A DNA stretch of 44,103 bases from Rhodobacteraceae bacterium WD3A24. GTDB taxonomy: Bacteria > Pseudomonadota > Alphaproteobacteria > Rhodobacterales > Rhodobacteraceae. The stretch spans positions 1 through 44,103 of the forward strand of contig PUHN01000029.1 in assembly GCA_002967695.1 (NCBI GenBank), written 5' to 3'. This document shows, piece by piece, positions 1 to 9,504 of the stretch. The translations under genes were made by a program, and so were the position numbers. The notes beneath the pieces were generated by a model. That model was not told the DNA's origin. It made no database searches and saw only the letters and a program-made list of their open reading frames with translations. How positions within the stretch are numbered: the first letter of the stretch is position 1; each line of letters opens with the position of its first letter.

Positions 1-416
1 TCCTGTGCGATCCGCGCGAGGATGGCGTCGAGATTCTCGCGGCTCACCGCCGGGTCGATGCCGCGCAGCATGTCGTTTCCCCCCAGCGCGACGATCATGG
101 CGTCGGGGTCGTTGCCCAGCGTCCAGTCGATGCGCGACAGGCCCCCGGCGGTGGTGTCGCCCGACACGCCCGCATTGATCACGTTCACGTCATGGCCGCG
201 ATCCTCCAGCCAGTCTTCGAGAACCGCCACGAATCCGTTTTCCCGCGCCAGACCGCGCCCCTGGGTCAGGCTGTCGCCCAGCGCCGTGACGGTCAGCGTG
301 TCGGCCCCGGCGGGCAGGGCGGCCAATATCAGGGCGGCGGCCGGCGGAGCGGCGCGCTTGCGAAGTGCCCCGATCGCCCCATATCCCCCCGAGGCGCAGG
401 CTGACAGGAACGACAC
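1..416 (-). CDS. tesA: Arylesterase/lysophospholipase TesA-like, SGNH hydrolase (3' part missing)
   Basis: Reading the minus strand gives the SGNH block I motif GDSLTQG with its nucleophilic serine about 45 residues in, followed by block II glycine (NAGVSGDTTAGGLSR) and block III GGND. These are the hallmarks of TesA-type periplasmic esterases, which hydrolyse acyl esters and thioesters. The catalytic Asp/His block V lies beyond the left edge. The N-terminus has a hydrophobic stretch rich in Ala/Leu that could act as a signal peptide. A GTG at 416 is the nearest reasonable start, but the frame stays open further upstream, so the start is uncertain. The gene is divergent from the ABC transporter genes with essentially no gap, the same tesA-ybbA-ybbP arrangement found in many proteobacteria. 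Family is sure; start and substrate are not. Confidence 0.88.
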   Translation of the reverse strand, partial: MSFLSACASGGYGAIGALRKRAAPPAAALILAALPAGADTLTVTALGDSLTQGRGLARENGFVAVLEDWLEDRGHDVNVINAGVSGDTTAGGLSRIDWTLGNDPDAMIVALGGNDMLRGIDPAVSRENLDAILARIAQ

Positions 417-417
417 T

Positions 418-1113
418 ATGGCCGATACCGTCCTTTCCCTCGACAAGGTGGGGCTCACGCTGGCCGGCAATGCCGGGCCGGTCGAGGTGCTGCGCGGCAT
501 CACACTCGAGGTGCCGCGCGGGCAGACGCTGGGGCTGGTGGGGCCGTCGGGATCGGGCAAGTCGTCGCTCCTCATGCTGATGGCCGGGCTGGAGCGCGCC
601 ACCGGCGGACAGGTTCTCGCGCTGGGCCAGGATCTCACGCCGATGAACGAGGATCAACTCGCCCGGTTCCGCAGGGGGAATATGGGGGTGGTGTTCCAGT
701 CCTTCCACCTTATTCCGACCATGACCGCGCTTGAAAACGTCGCCACTCCGCTGGAGCTGGCGGGCGCGCCCGACGCCTTTGAACGCGCCGAGGCCGAGCT
801 GGGCGCCGTGGGCCTGGGCGCGCGGCGCGATCACTACCCCGGCCAGATGTCGGGCGGCGAGCAGCAGCGCGTCGCGCTGGCCCGCGCCGCCGCGCCGCGC
901 CCGACGATCCTGCTGGCCGATGAGCCCACCGGCAATCTCGACACCGCCACCGGCGACGCGATCATGGAGATGCTTTTCGGCCTGCGCGACCGGCACGGGG
1001 CCACGCTGATCCTCGTCACGCACGCGCCCGACCTCGCCGCGCGGTGCGACCGCGTCGTGCGGCTCCATGACGGCGAGATCGCCGGCGAGGGGCTGCAAAG
1101 GGCGGCCGAATGA
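418..1113 (+). CDS. ybbA: ABC transporter ATP-binding protein, LolD/YbbA type
   Basis: This 231-residue ATPase carries Walker A GPSGSGKS (residues 43-50), a Q-loop (VVFQSFH, about 91-97), the signature LSGGQ-like MSGGEQQR (about 144-151) and Walker B ILLADEPTGNLD (about 164-175). It belongs to the MacB/LolD/YbbA subfamily that pairs with FtsX-fold permeases in the inner membrane and usually moves or extracts lipids or lipophilic substrates rather than importing nutrients. The ATG at 418 follows an AGGAA-type ribosome binding site. The last codon overlaps the next start (ATGA at 1110-1113), so ATPase and permease are translationally coupled. Pairing with tesA is the classical YbbA context; the transported substrate is unknown. 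Confidence 0.93.
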   Translation: MADTVLSLDKVGLTLAGNAGPVEVLRGITLEVPRGQTLGLVGPSGSGKSSLLMLMAGLERATGGQVLALGQDLTPMNEDQLARFRRGNMGVVFQSFHLIPTMTALENVATPLELAGAPDAFERAEAELGAVGLGARRDHYPGQMSGGEQQRVALARAAAPRPTILLADEPTGNLDTATGDAIMEMLFGLRDRHGATLILVTHAPDLAARCDRVVRLHDGEIAGEGLQRAAE

Positions 1114-3659
1114 GCCCCGCCCCCGGCACGCTGCGCGTGGCGCTGCGCATCGCCCGGCGCGAGCTGCGCGGCGGGCTCAAGGGGTTCTGGGTGTTTCTGG
1201 CCTGTCTCGCGCTGGGCGTCGGCGCGATCGCCGCGGTCGGGTCGGTGCGCGCCTCGATCGAGGCCGGGCTGGAGCGCGAGGGCGCGGTGCTTCTGGGCGG
1301 CGATGCCGAGATCACCTTCACCTACCGTTTCGCCGATGAGGATGAGCGCGCCTGGATGGAGGCCCGCGCCACGCGCGTCTCCGAAATCGTCGATTTCCGT
1401 TCCATGGCCCGTGTCGGAGAGGGCGAAGAGGGTCGGCGCGCGCTCACCCAGGTCAAGGCGGTCGATGATGCCTGGCCGCTGCTGGGAGAGGCCGTCTTCG
1501 AGCCGGAGATGTCCGTCGAGGAGGCCCTCGGCGGGGCCGATGGTCTGCCTGGCGCGGCGATGGACCCGGTGCTTGCCGACCGGCTGGGGCTGTCGCTTGG
1601 CGACCCGTTCCGGCTGGGCGACCAGCCGCTGCGCCTGACTGCGCGCATCGCGCGCGAGCCCGACCGGACCGGCGGCTTCGCGCTGGGCCCGCGCACGCTG
1701 GTGCGTCGCGCCGCGCTCGATGGCTCGGGGCTTCTCTCGCCCGGCTCGCTGTTCGACGTCAGCTACCGGATGCGCCTGCCCGAGGGCACCGACCTCGCCG
1801 CCACGGGTGAGGCGGCGCGCGCGGCCTTCCCCGAGGCCGGCTTGCGCTGGCGCGACGCCACCGATGCCGCGCCGGGGGTGGGCCGTTTCATCGACCGCAT
1901 CGGCGCCTTTCTCGTGCTGGTGGGGCTGGCCGGGCTCGCCGTGGGCGGGGTCGGAGTCTCGGCGGCGGTGCGCGCCTATCTCGAGGGAAAGACCGGCGTG
2001 ATCGCCACGCTCAAGACGCTGGGCGCCGAGGGGCGGACGATCTTTGCGGTCTATTTCATCCAGATCGGTGCGCTGACGGCGCTGGGCATCGCGGTCGGGC
2101 TGGCGCTGGGGGCGGGCGCGCCGGTGCTGCTTGCCCCGGTCATTCAGGCGCAGCTGCCCGTGCCCGCCGAAATCGGCCTGCATGCCGGCCCGCTGGCCGA
2201 GGCGGCGCTTTACGGTGCGCTGACGGCCCTGATCTTTACGCTCTGGCCTTTGGCGCGGGCGCAGGAAGTGCGCGCCGCGGCGTTGTTCCGCGGGCTCGGC
2301 GAACAGACGCGCGCCTTGCCCCGGCCGCCGCTTCTGGCGCTGACGGGTCTGCTCGTCGCCGTGCTGGTGGGGCTGGCCGCGGCGTTCTCGGGGCTGGAAG
2401 AACTCACGCTGGCCAGCGCGGCGGGGGTGATCGGCGCGCTGGGCGTGCTGGCGCTCGCGGCACGTCTGGTGCGGGCATTGGCACGGCGGGCGTCGCGGGC
2501 GCGCGGCGTGCGCGGGCGCTCCGCGCTCAGGCTCGCGCTCGGCGCCGTGGGCGGCCCGCGCGAAGAGGCCGCCTCGGTCATCCTTTCGCTGGGGCTGGGG
2601 TTGTCGGTGCTGGCCGCCGTCGGCCAGATCGACCACAACCTGCGCGCCGCGATTCAGGACGAACTGCCCGAGCGGGCGCCCAGCTACTTCTTCCTCGATA
2701 TCCAGCCCGCCCAGATCGCCGGCTTTCGCGAGCGGCTGGAAGACGACCCGGCCGTGACCGGGCTCGAGACCGCCCCGATGCTGCGTGGCGTGCTGACCCG
2801 GATCAACGGCCGGCCGGCCGAAGAGGTCGCGGGGGCCCACTGGGTGCTGCGCGGCGATCGCGGGCTGACCTTCTCGGCCGCCCCGCCCGACGGGACGACC
2901 ATCACCGCCGGAGAATGGTGGCCCGAGGGCTATGAGGGCCCCAACCTGATAAGCTTCGCGGACGAGGAGGGCCGCGAGATGGGCCTGGAACTGGGCGACG
3001 AGATCACCGTCAACGTCCTGGGCCGCGACATCACCGCCCGCATCGCCAGCTTCCGCGAGGTCGATTTCTCGACCGCCGGGATCGGCTTCGTGATGTCGAT
3101 GAACCCCGCCGCGCTGCAGGGGGCGCCGCACACATACATCGCGACGGTGCACGCCGACGACCGCGCCGCCGAGGCGGCCATCCTGCGCGATCTGACTGAC
3201 GCCTATCCCAACATCACCGCCATCCCGGTGCGCGACGCCATCGATCGCGCCGGCGAGGCGTTGGCCGGCATCGCGGCGGCGACCTCCTATGCGGCGGGCG
3301 CGACGCTCTTGACGGGGTTCGTCGTGCTGATCGGGGCGGCGGCGGCGGGCGAGCGCGCGCGGGTCTACGAGGCGGCGGTGCTCAAGACGCTCGGCGCGAC
3401 GCGGTGGCGCATACTGAGCAGCTTCGCGCTGCGCGCGGTCATCCTGGGCGCGGCGGCCGCGATCGTCGCCGTCGCCGCCGGCGCACTGGCCGGCTGGGGC
3501 GTGATCGTCCGGGTGATGGACCTGAGCTATTCGTTCGAGCCGCTCTCGGCGGTGGCCATCGTCGCGGGCGGGGTGGTGGCGACCACCGCGGCGGGCCTCG
3601 TCTTCGCCCTGCGTCCGCTTGCGGCGCGGCCTGCGCAGGTTCTGCGCGCGCAGGAATAG
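1110..3659 (+). CDS. ybbP: FtsX-like ABC transporter permease, YbbP type
   Basis: An 849-residue membrane protein with an N-terminal transmembrane helix (about residues 25-45), a large soluble periplasmic domain, a cluster of helices in the middle (about 255-450), a second soluble domain, and a final three-helix FtsX block (about 720-840) with the conserved segment EAAVLKTLGATRWRIL. This duplicated layout, roughly 800-850 residues with two FtsX halves in one chain, is typical of YbbP permeases. The upstream ATPase overlaps it by four bases and is its obvious partner. A link with lipid or lysophospholipid handling is suggested only by the neighbouring TesA-like esterase. Confidence 0.92.
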   Translation: MSPAPGTLRVALRIARRELRGGLKGFWVFLACLALGVGAIAAVGSVRASIEAGLEREGAVLLGGDAEITFTYRFADEDERAWMEARATRVSEIVDFRSMARVGEGEEGRRALTQVKAVDDAWPLLGEAVFEPEMSVEEALGGADGLPGAAMDPVLADRLGLSLGDPFRLGDQPLRLTARIAREPDRTGGFALGPRTLVRRAALDGSGLLSPGSLFDVSYRMRLPEGTDLAATGEAARAAFPEAGLRWRDATDAAPGVGRFIDRIGAFLVLVGLAGLAVGGVGVSAAVRAYLEGKTGVIATLKTLGAEGRTIFAVYFIQIGALTALGIAVGLALGAGAPVLLAPVIQAQLPVPAEIGLHAGPLAEAALYGALTALIFTLWPLARAQEVRAAALFRGLGEQTRALPRPPLLALTGLLVAVLVGLAAAFSGLEELTLASAAGVIGALGVLALAARLVRALARRASRARGVRGRSALRLALGAVGGPREEAASVILSLGLGLSVLAAVGQIDHNLRAAIQDELPERAPSYFFLDIQPAQIAGFRERLEDDPAVTGLETAPMLRGVLTRINGRPAEEVAGAHWVLRGDRGLTFSAAPPDGTTITAGEWWPEGYEGPNLISFADEEGREMGLELGDEITVNVLGRDITARIASFREVDFSTAGIGFVMSMNPAALQGAPHTYIATVHADDRAAEAAILRDLTDAYPNITAIPVRDAIDRAGEALAGIAAATSYAAGATLLTGFVVLIGAAAAGERARVYEAAVLKTLGATRWRILSSFALRAVILGAAAAIVAVAAGALAGWGVIVRVMDLSYSFEPLSAVAIVAGGVVATTAAGLVFALRPLAARPAQVLRAQE

Positions 3660-3702
3660 CCGCGCCCTTTCCACCGCCACGCGGGCGGGGTAGGAGGGAC
3701 GC

Positions 3703-4782
3703 ATGCCCCTTGCCCTCGCCGCCGTGACCGACCTGCTCGACCCGCCCCGGGCGGGCTTCGACGAGATCATCGACGTCCGCTCGCCGGACGAATACGCCGA
3801 GGATCACCTGCCGGGCGCGGTCAACCTGCCCGCGCTGTCGAACGACGAGCGCGCGCGGGTCGGCACCATATATGTGCAGGAAAGCCCGTTCCGCGCCCGC
3901 AGGATCGGCGCGGCCCTGGTGGCGCGCAATGTCGCCCGTCACCTAGAGACCCATCTGGCCGACAAGTCGAAGGGCTATCGCCCGCTTCTCTATTGCTGGC
4001 GCGGCGGGCAGCGCTCGAACGCCTTCGCGACGATCCTGCGCCAGATCGGCTGGCAGGCCGAGGTCGTCGAAGGCGGCTGGCGCAGCTGGCGGCGGCTGGT
4101 GCAGCACATGCTCTACCGCGCGCCATTCCCCGCGCCGGTGGTCGTGCTGGACGGCAATACCGGCACTGCCAAGACCGAGCTTCTGCACCTGATGGCCGCG
4201 CGCGGCGCACAGGTGATCGACCTCGAGGGCCTCGCGCGCCATCGCGGCTCCATCTTCGGGGCGCGCGCCGGGGGGCAGCCCGCGCAGAAAGGGTTCGAGA
4301 GCGCGCTGGCCGTCGAGGTCGCCCGGCTCGACCCGGCGCGGCCGGTGGTCGTGGAAGCGGAGTCGAGCAAGATCGGCGCGCTGGGCGTGCCGCCGTCGCT
4401 GTGGCAGGCGATGGCTGCGGCGCCCCGACTGCGCCTGACCGCGCCGCTGGAGGCGCGCGCCGGGTATCTCGCCCGCGCCTACACCGATATCTCGGCCGAC
4501 CCGCAGGCGCTCGGCTCGGCGATCGAGGGGTTACGGGCCTTTCACCCGGCCGAGCGGATCGCGCATTGGCACGCGCTGGCGGCCGAGGGCGCTTTTGCGG
4601 CGCTCGCCGGGGAATTGATGGAGCATCACTACGACCCGCGCTACGCCAAGGCCCGGGCCCGCCAGCCCGACCCGGGCGGCGGGCTGACCGTGGAGGCCGA
4701 GGCGCTGGATCCGTCCGCGCTGGAGCGGCTGGCAGACCGGCTCTGCGCGGCACTCGGAGAGTTGCCGCAAGGGGTGGCGTAG
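3703..4782 (+). CDS. mnmH: tRNA 2-selenouridine synthase (MnmH/SelU)
   Basis: A 359-residue protein with an N-terminal rhodanese domain whose active loop reads YCWRGGQRS, catalytic Cys98, followed by a P-loop-like segment GNTGTAKT (residues 151-158) in the C-terminal domain. This two-domain order is specific to MnmH, which converts 2-thiouridine at the wobble position of Lys, Glu and Gln tRNAs through a geranylated intermediate to 2-selenouridine, using selenophosphate. The length matches the family. The ATG at 3703 is preceded by GGAGG. The gene converges with the selD fusion, the two stop codons being only five bases apart, so supplier and consumer of selenophosphate are adjacent but on opposite strands. 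Confidence 0.95.
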   Translation: MPLALAAVTDLLDPPRAGFDEIIDVRSPDEYAEDHLPGAVNLPALSNDERARVGTIYVQESPFRARRIGAALVARNVARHLETHLADKSKGYRPLLYCWRGGQRSNAFATILRQIGWQAEVVEGGWRSWRRLVQHMLYRAPFPAPVVVLDGNTGTAKTELLHLMAARGAQVIDLEGLARHRGSIFGARAGGQPAQKGFESALAVEVARLDPARPVVVEAESSKIGALGVPPSLWQAMAAAPRLRLTAPLEARAGYLARAYTDISADPQALGSAIEGLRAFHPAERIAHWHALAAEGAFAALAGELMEHHYDPRYAKARARQPDPGGGLTVEAEALDPSALERLADRLCAALGELPQGVA

Positions 4783-4787
4783 GCGCC

Positions 4788-7004
4788 TCAGCCCGTCAGC
4801 AGGGTCAGGCGCGGGGGGCCGTCCTCGATCCGGCCGATGATCGCGGCCTCGGCACCACAGTCATGCAAATCCGCGAGGACGGCCATCGCGCGCTCGCCCG
4901 GCACGGCGGCCAGCAGGCCACCGGCCGTCTGCGGGTCGAACACAAGCGCGACGCGGGGATCGTCCAAGGCCCCCTCGGGCATGGTCATGCGGGGCAGGGC
5001 GGCGGCGCGGTTCTCGGGGGCGAGTGTCGAGTGCTCGCCCCGCGCGGCGAGGTCAATCGCCCCGGGCAGAAATGGGACTGATCCCAGCTCCAGCACGCCC
5101 GCGCAGCCCGAGGCATCGAGCATTTCCAGCACATGCCCCGCAAGGCCGAAGCCGGTGACATCGGTCATCGCATGCGCAACCGGCGCCAGGCGCGCCGCCG
5201 CCGCGTCCTGCGGACGGGCCATCGCGGCCCAGCAGGCCGCCACGTCCTCGCCCCGCGCGGCCAGCGCCATCTCGGCGGCCAGCACCGTGCCTGTGCCGAT
5301 GGGCTTGGTCAGGACCAGCGCGTCGCCGGGCCGCGCGCCGCCCTTGGTCAGCACCGGGCCGTCGGTCAGCCCGGTGACGGTGAAGCCCAGCGTCATCTCG
5401 GCCCCTTGCGAGGAGTGCCCGCCCGCCACGTCCGCGCCGGCGGCGCGGAACACCGCCGAGGCGGCGTCCATGACCTCGGCCAGCGTGCGCGCCTGCAAGC
5501 GGGGCGCCAGCGGTGGCAGGATCACTGTTGCCAGACCCGCCTGCGGGGCGGCGCCCATGGCCCACACGTCGCCCAGCGCGTGGATTGCCGTGACCCGCGC
5601 CATCAGCCAGGGGTCCTCGGTGAAGCCGCGCAGATGGTCGGTCGATATCACCTGCGCGCCGCCGCCGGGCAGGTCGATCACCGCGGCATCGTCGCCGGCG
5701 CCGCGCCGCAGATCGGCCCGGGCGGGCGCGGGCAGCCCGGCCAGCGCCTCGGACAGCGCGTCGCTACCCAGCTTCGCCCCGCATCCGCCGCAGACGGGGC
5801 GGCCGCCATGAAGCGCCTCGGTCACGCCCTCGGTCGCCCGCCGGGGCGCGGCCGGGGCGGGCATCGGCGTCAACTCGCCCAGCCGGCGCATGAACTTCCT
5901 GTCTATCCGGTCCTTGAGTCGCCACAGCCATGCGCCGTCGAGCCTTATCCCCCACTTGTCGGCCACGGCGCCCTTGCCGCCGGTGGAGATCAGTTTGAGA
6001 AAGTCGCGCTGGGGCCGGTAGCGGCGCAGGCGCCGGCCGGTCAGCGCCGCGCGCAGATTGTCATGCAGCACGGGGGCCTGGCGCACCGCGAACACGCCCG
6101 CACGGGGCCGCGGCGTCTCGCGCATGTGGGCGCAGTCGCCCACTGCGAAGACTGCCTGATCGTTCACCGACCGCAAGGTCGCGTCCACGGTGACGTAACC
6201 GTCGGTCAGATCGAGCCCCGTCGCGGGCAGCCAGCCATGCGGCCGGGCGCCCGATGCACCGACCACCAATCCCGCCGCAATCGCCGTGCCGTCGGCGAGC
6301 GTGACCGCGTCAGGCTCCACTGACGCGACAGTTATGCCCGTGCGTAACTCCACCTCGAGCCGGTCGAGGTGGCAAAGCAGTGCCCGCCGCGCCCCGCGGC
6401 CCAGGCCGGACAGCGCGCGGTCGGCGGCCTCCAGCACCGTCACCTCGGGGCGCCGGGACGACGCCTGTCGCAGCCGGTGGGCGCTTGCCAGCGCCAGCTC
6501 CACCCCTGCCACGCCGCCGCCGATGATCACGACGCGCGGCGCGGCGCGTCCCGCGGCGACATCTTCGACGAAGCGTGCCCAGCGGTCGGCGTATCCGGCC
6601 AGCGGCTTGGCGGGAACGGCGTTCTCGGCGAAGCCCGGCAGCTCGGGCAGGTCCGACGTGATGCCGATGTCGAGCGAGGCGAAGTCGTAGGCGACCGGCG
6701 CGCGGCCGGGCACATGCACCCGCCCTGCCGCGCGGTCGATCCCCTCCGCCTGACCAAGGATCAGCCGCGCCCCGGCGTGGCGTGCCAGCTTGACCAGGTC
6801 GATATCCAGCGCCTCACGGGCGTAATGCCCGGCGATGTGGCCGGGCAGCATGCCGGTGTAGGGCGCCGTGGGGCCGGGGTTTATCAGCGTCAGCCGCGCC
6901 CCGGCCAGCGGGTTCATCCCCCAGCGGCGCAGAAGCAGCGCATGGGCGTGGCCGCCGCCAATCAGGACAACGTCACGGGTGCGGGGGATCGTGGCGGCGT
7001 GCAT
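4788..7004 (-). CDS. selD: Selenide, water dikinase SelD fused to an N-terminal FAD/NAD(P)H oxidoreductase
   Basis: The 738-residue product has two parts. Residues 1 to about 380 form a pyridine nucleotide-disulfide oxidoreductase of the NADH dehydrogenase (Ndh/SQR) type: an N-terminal FAD motif LIGGGHAHALLL (14-25), a second dinucleotide motif IIGGGVAGVELA (160-171), and FAVGDCAH (about 286-293) near the flavin. Residues about 400-738 form SelD: CGGCGAK, with Cys408 and Lys411 matching Cys17/Lys20 of the E. coli enzyme, then the Asp-rich GAGDDAAVI, DVWAMGAAP and AGGHSSQG ATP/metal segments. SelD makes selenophosphate from selenide and ATP. The flavin part plausibly prepares reduced selenium, which is inference. 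With mnmH next door the likely end use is tRNA selenation; no selA, selB or selC was seen in the window. Confidence 0.94.
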   Translation of the reverse strand: MHAATIPRTRDVVLIGGGHAHALLLRRWGMNPLAGARLTLINPGPTAPYTGMLPGHIAGHYAREALDIDLVKLARHAGARLILGQAEGIDRAAGRVHVPGRAPVAYDFASLDIGITSDLPELPGFAENAVPAKPLAGYADRWARFVEDVAAGRAAPRVVIIGGGVAGVELALASAHRLRQASSRRPEVTVLEAADRALSGLGRGARRALLCHLDRLEVELRTGITVASVEPDAVTLADGTAIAAGLVVGASGARPHGWLPATGLDLTDGYVTVDATLRSVNDQAVFAVGDCAHMRETPRPRAGVFAVRQAPVLHDNLRAALTGRRLRRYRPQRDFLKLISTGGKGAVADKWGIRLDGAWLWRLKDRIDRKFMRRLGELTPMPAPAAPRRATEGVTEALHGGRPVCGGCGAKLGSDALSEALAGLPAPARADLRRGAGDDAAVIDLPGGGAQVISTDHLRGFTEDPWLMARVTAIHALGDVWAMGAAPQAGLATVILPPLAPRLQARTLAEVMDAASAVFRAAGADVAGGHSSQGAEMTLGFTVTGLTDGPVLTKGGARPGDALVLTKPIGTGTVLAAEMALAARGEDVAACWAAMARPQDAAAARLAPVAHAMTDVTGFGLAGHVLEMLDASGCAGVLELGSVPFLPGAIDLAARGEHSTLAPENRAAALPRMTMPEGALDDPRVALVFDPQTAGGLLAAVPGERAMAVLADLHDCGAEAAIIGRIEDGPPRLTLLTG

Positions 7005-7157
7005 GAGGCTCTCCGAGGGCGTGCGCGGACGCTTCCATGCCGCCCCGATACCGCCAAGCGCGGCGATGATCCAGCACTCTCGGCCGCGCCGAGGGCCGGC
7101 GGCCGGAGTGCGCTGCAGGTGCCATGCGCAGCGCCTGTCCGCGCGGGCGGGCCCGGG

Positions 7158-9206
7158 TCAGTCCCCGAACCCGCCCTCGCGCGCGGCGCGGCGCAAACGC
7201 TCGCCCGGGGCGGGTCCGGCGCCTTCGGCGGCCATGGAGTCCAGAGACGCAACGATGTCGTCCAGCCCGCGCGCCTCGGCCCAGTGCATCAGCCCGCCGC
7301 GCCAGCGCGGAAAGCCGTAGCCATGGATCTCGACCAGGTCGATGTCGGCGGCGCGCCTGGCGACGCCCTCGTCCAGAATGCGCGCACCCTCATCGACCAT
7401 CGGAAACAGGATGCGCTCGGCCAGGCCGGTCTCTGACAGATCCACTGGCGGCAGACCGGCGCGGGCGGCCTCCTCGGCGATGATCGCCTCGACGGCCTGC
7501 GAGGGCTGCGGGCTGCGGTCGCCGTCGGCGTAGTCGTACCAGCCCCCGCCGGTCTTCTGGCCCAGCCGCCCGGCCGCGACCAGCCGGTCGGCGACCGGCG
7601 CGAAGACGGCTTCGCCCCGGTCGCGGGCGGCCTTGCGCTGCGCGGCCGCGATATCGAGCCCGCCGAGGTCCTGTGCCTCGAACGGGCCCATGGGCTGTCC
7701 GAAGGCGCGCATCGCGGCATCGACCTGTGACGGCTGCGCTCCGGCCAGAAGCAGCCGCTCGGCCTGGGCGCGGGTGACCTTCAGGATACGGTTGCCGATG
7801 AAGCCGTCGCAGATGCCGGCAAGCACCGGCACCTTGCCCAGCCTGCGCGCCAGGGCGAACCCCGTGGCCAGCACCTCGCCGTCGGTGTGTGCGGCGGGCA
7901 CGATTTCGAGAAGCTTCATCACATGCGCGGGGCTGAAGAAATGCAGGCCCAGCACACGCTCGGGGTGTCTCGTCGCCCCGGCGATGTCGCCGGGGTCGAG
8001 ATAGGACGTGTTCGTGGCCAGCACCGCGTCGGGCCGGCAGGCCGCGTCGAGCCGGGCGAAGACGTCGCGCTTGACGCCGCGGTCCTCGAACACCGCCTCG
8101 ACGACCAGGTCCGTTCCGGCCAGCTCGTCGTAGTCAGCCGTCACGGCGAGCCTGTCCATGCCGTCGGCATTGATGCGCCCGCGTTTCGCTCCGGCCTCGA
8201 CCAGCCTGGCGACGGCGTCGCGCGCGCGTGCCGCTGCATCGTCGTCTCGTTCGACCAGCGTGACCGGAATGCCGGCCGCGAGCATCGCGGTGGCTATGCC
8301 CGCGCCCATCGTGCCGCCGCCCACAACGCCGGCGCTGCCCAGCGCGCGGGGCTCGATCCCCTTGACCTCGGGCGGGCGGGCGGCCGCGCGCTCGGCAAAA
8401 AAGACGTGGCGCAGCGCCTTTGCCTGGTCGGTCTCGCGCAGCTCCAGAAACGTCGCGCGTTCATGCGCGAAGGCGTCGGCCAGATCGGACTCGATGGACC
8501 GCCGCAGGCATTCCATTGCCCTGAGCGGCGCGGCCTGGCCCTTTGCGCGCCGCGTGATCGCGGCCTCCTGCGCCTCCCAGAAGGCGGGATCGGGCGAGGA
8601 GACGGGCGGCCGCGCGGTCAGCGGGTCGGGCAGGGGGCGCGTCAGCGCGACCTGAAGGAATGCGCGCGCCTCGGTGACGAGGTCGCCCTCAACCACCGCG
8701 TCGACCAGGCCCAACGCCTCGGCCTGGGCGGCATCGACGGGCTTTCCGGTGGTCGCGATCTCGATCGCGTCCTCGGCGGGCACCAGCCGGGGCAGGCGCA
8801 CCGTGCCACCCGCCCCGGGAACCACGCCCAGGGTGACTTCGGGCAGGCCGAGCTTCGCGCCCGGCGCAGCGACCCGGAAGCGGCAGCCCAGCGTGACCTC
8901 CAGCCCGCCGCCCAGCGCGCTGCCGTGGATCGCTGCGGCCCAGGGCTTGTCGGCGCGTTCGATGCGCGCGATCAGGTCGGGCAGATGCGGCGGCTCGGGC
9001 GGTTTGCCGAATTCGCGCACATCGGCGCCGGCGATGAAGGTCCGTCCCGCGCAGGCCAGCACGACGCCGCGAATGCCGGGGTCGGCGTCGAGGTTCTCGG
9101 CCGCTTCCCACAGCCCCTGGCGGACCGGCTGGCTGGTGGCGTTGACGGGGGGGTTGTCCACTGTGACGACGGCGATGCCGTCAGCGCGTTCGATGTTCAC
9201 GACCAT
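7158..9206 (-). CDS. fadJ: FadJ-type 3-hydroxyacyl-CoA dehydrogenase / enoyl-CoA hydratase
   Basis: A 682-residue bifunctional beta-oxidation enzyme. Residues 1-190 are a crotonase domain with oxyanion-hole and catalytic segments IAGADVREF, GSALGGGLE (Glu103) and LPEVTLGVVPGAGGT (Glu123). Residues about 290-470 are the NAD-binding half of 3-hydroxyacyl-CoA dehydrogenase with VVGGGTMGAGIA, and LHFFSPAHVMKLLEIV supplies the catalytic His422 and Glu434. The C-terminal helical 3HCDH domains run to the end. The frame is open 40 codons further upstream, but MVVNIERADGIAV at 9206 is the natural crotonase start. It stands alone, divergent from the ring-cleavage operon. Its substrate could be fatty or aryl acyl-CoA; the sequence does not decide. 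Confidence 0.93.
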   Translation of the reverse strand: MVVNIERADGIAVVTVDNPPVNATSQPVRQGLWEAAENLDADPGIRGVVLACAGRTFIAGADVREFGKPPEPPHLPDLIARIERADKPWAAAIHGSALGGGLEVTLGCRFRVAAPGAKLGLPEVTLGVVPGAGGTVRLPRLVPAEDAIEIATTGKPVDAAQAEALGLVDAVVEGDLVTEARAFLQVALTRPLPDPLTARPPVSSPDPAFWEAQEAAITRRAKGQAAPLRAMECLRRSIESDLADAFAHERATFLELRETDQAKALRHVFFAERAAARPPEVKGIEPRALGSAGVVGGGTMGAGIATAMLAAGIPVTLVERDDDAAARARDAVARLVEAGAKRGRINADGMDRLAVTADYDELAGTDLVVEAVFEDRGVKRDVFARLDAACRPDAVLATNTSYLDPGDIAGATRHPERVLGLHFFSPAHVMKLLEIVPAAHTDGEVLATGFALARRLGKVPVLAGICDGFIGNRILKVTRAQAERLLLAGAQPSQVDAAMRAFGQPMGPFEAQDLGGLDIAAAQRKAARDRGEAVFAPVADRLVAAGRLGQKTGGGWYDYADGDRSPQPSQAVEAIIAEEAARAGLPPVDLSETGLAERILFPMVDEGARILDEGVARRAADIDLVEIHGYGFPRWRGGLMHWAEARGLDDIVASLDSMAAEGAGPAPGERLRRAAREGGFGD

Positions 9207-9504
9207 GTGCGTCTCACAAATCCCAGATCGGCGCCGCGAATGCGCGCATCCGCGACCACCTGCCGCGCCGGAGCATCTCGCGCGGCCGGTTTCCATTGCC
9301 CGGCTCCTATCAGCACTTGCGGGCACGGCAAAGATGCCACGTGCCGGCGGGGAGAGGCGGATGCGCCACGGGGCGGATGGCTCCGGGCGGTTGCGGGGCG
9401 CGGATCTATGTTGCAGGGTATCTGGACAGGGCCCGGCCGGGCTGTCGCCACGCCTTTGCGCCGCGGTCGACCGTCGCCCGACGGGCGCAGACGAGGATCG
9501 CGCA
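9207..9504. promoter_or_regulatory. Divergent intergenic region between fadJ-like gene and dioxygenase operon
   Basis: About 298 bases without a credible gene, lying between two divergently transcribed genes, so it should hold promoters for both. I see no perfect operator palindrome and no regulator gene on either side. Extended reading frames from the neighbours run into it on both strands but have no family resemblance. Confidence 0.4.

Noticed and set aside
834-3770. A 978-codon minus-strand frame across the ABC ATPase/permease genes
   Set aside because: Shadow of ybbA/ybbP; Arg/Gln/Gly-rich without motifs, while the plus strand has clear Walker motifs and membrane helices.
4788-7004. A selenocysteine codon in SelD or a neighbour
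   Set aside because: SelD has Cys408 in place of Sec, no in-frame TGA interrupts any of the recognised genes, and no SECIS-like context was needed.
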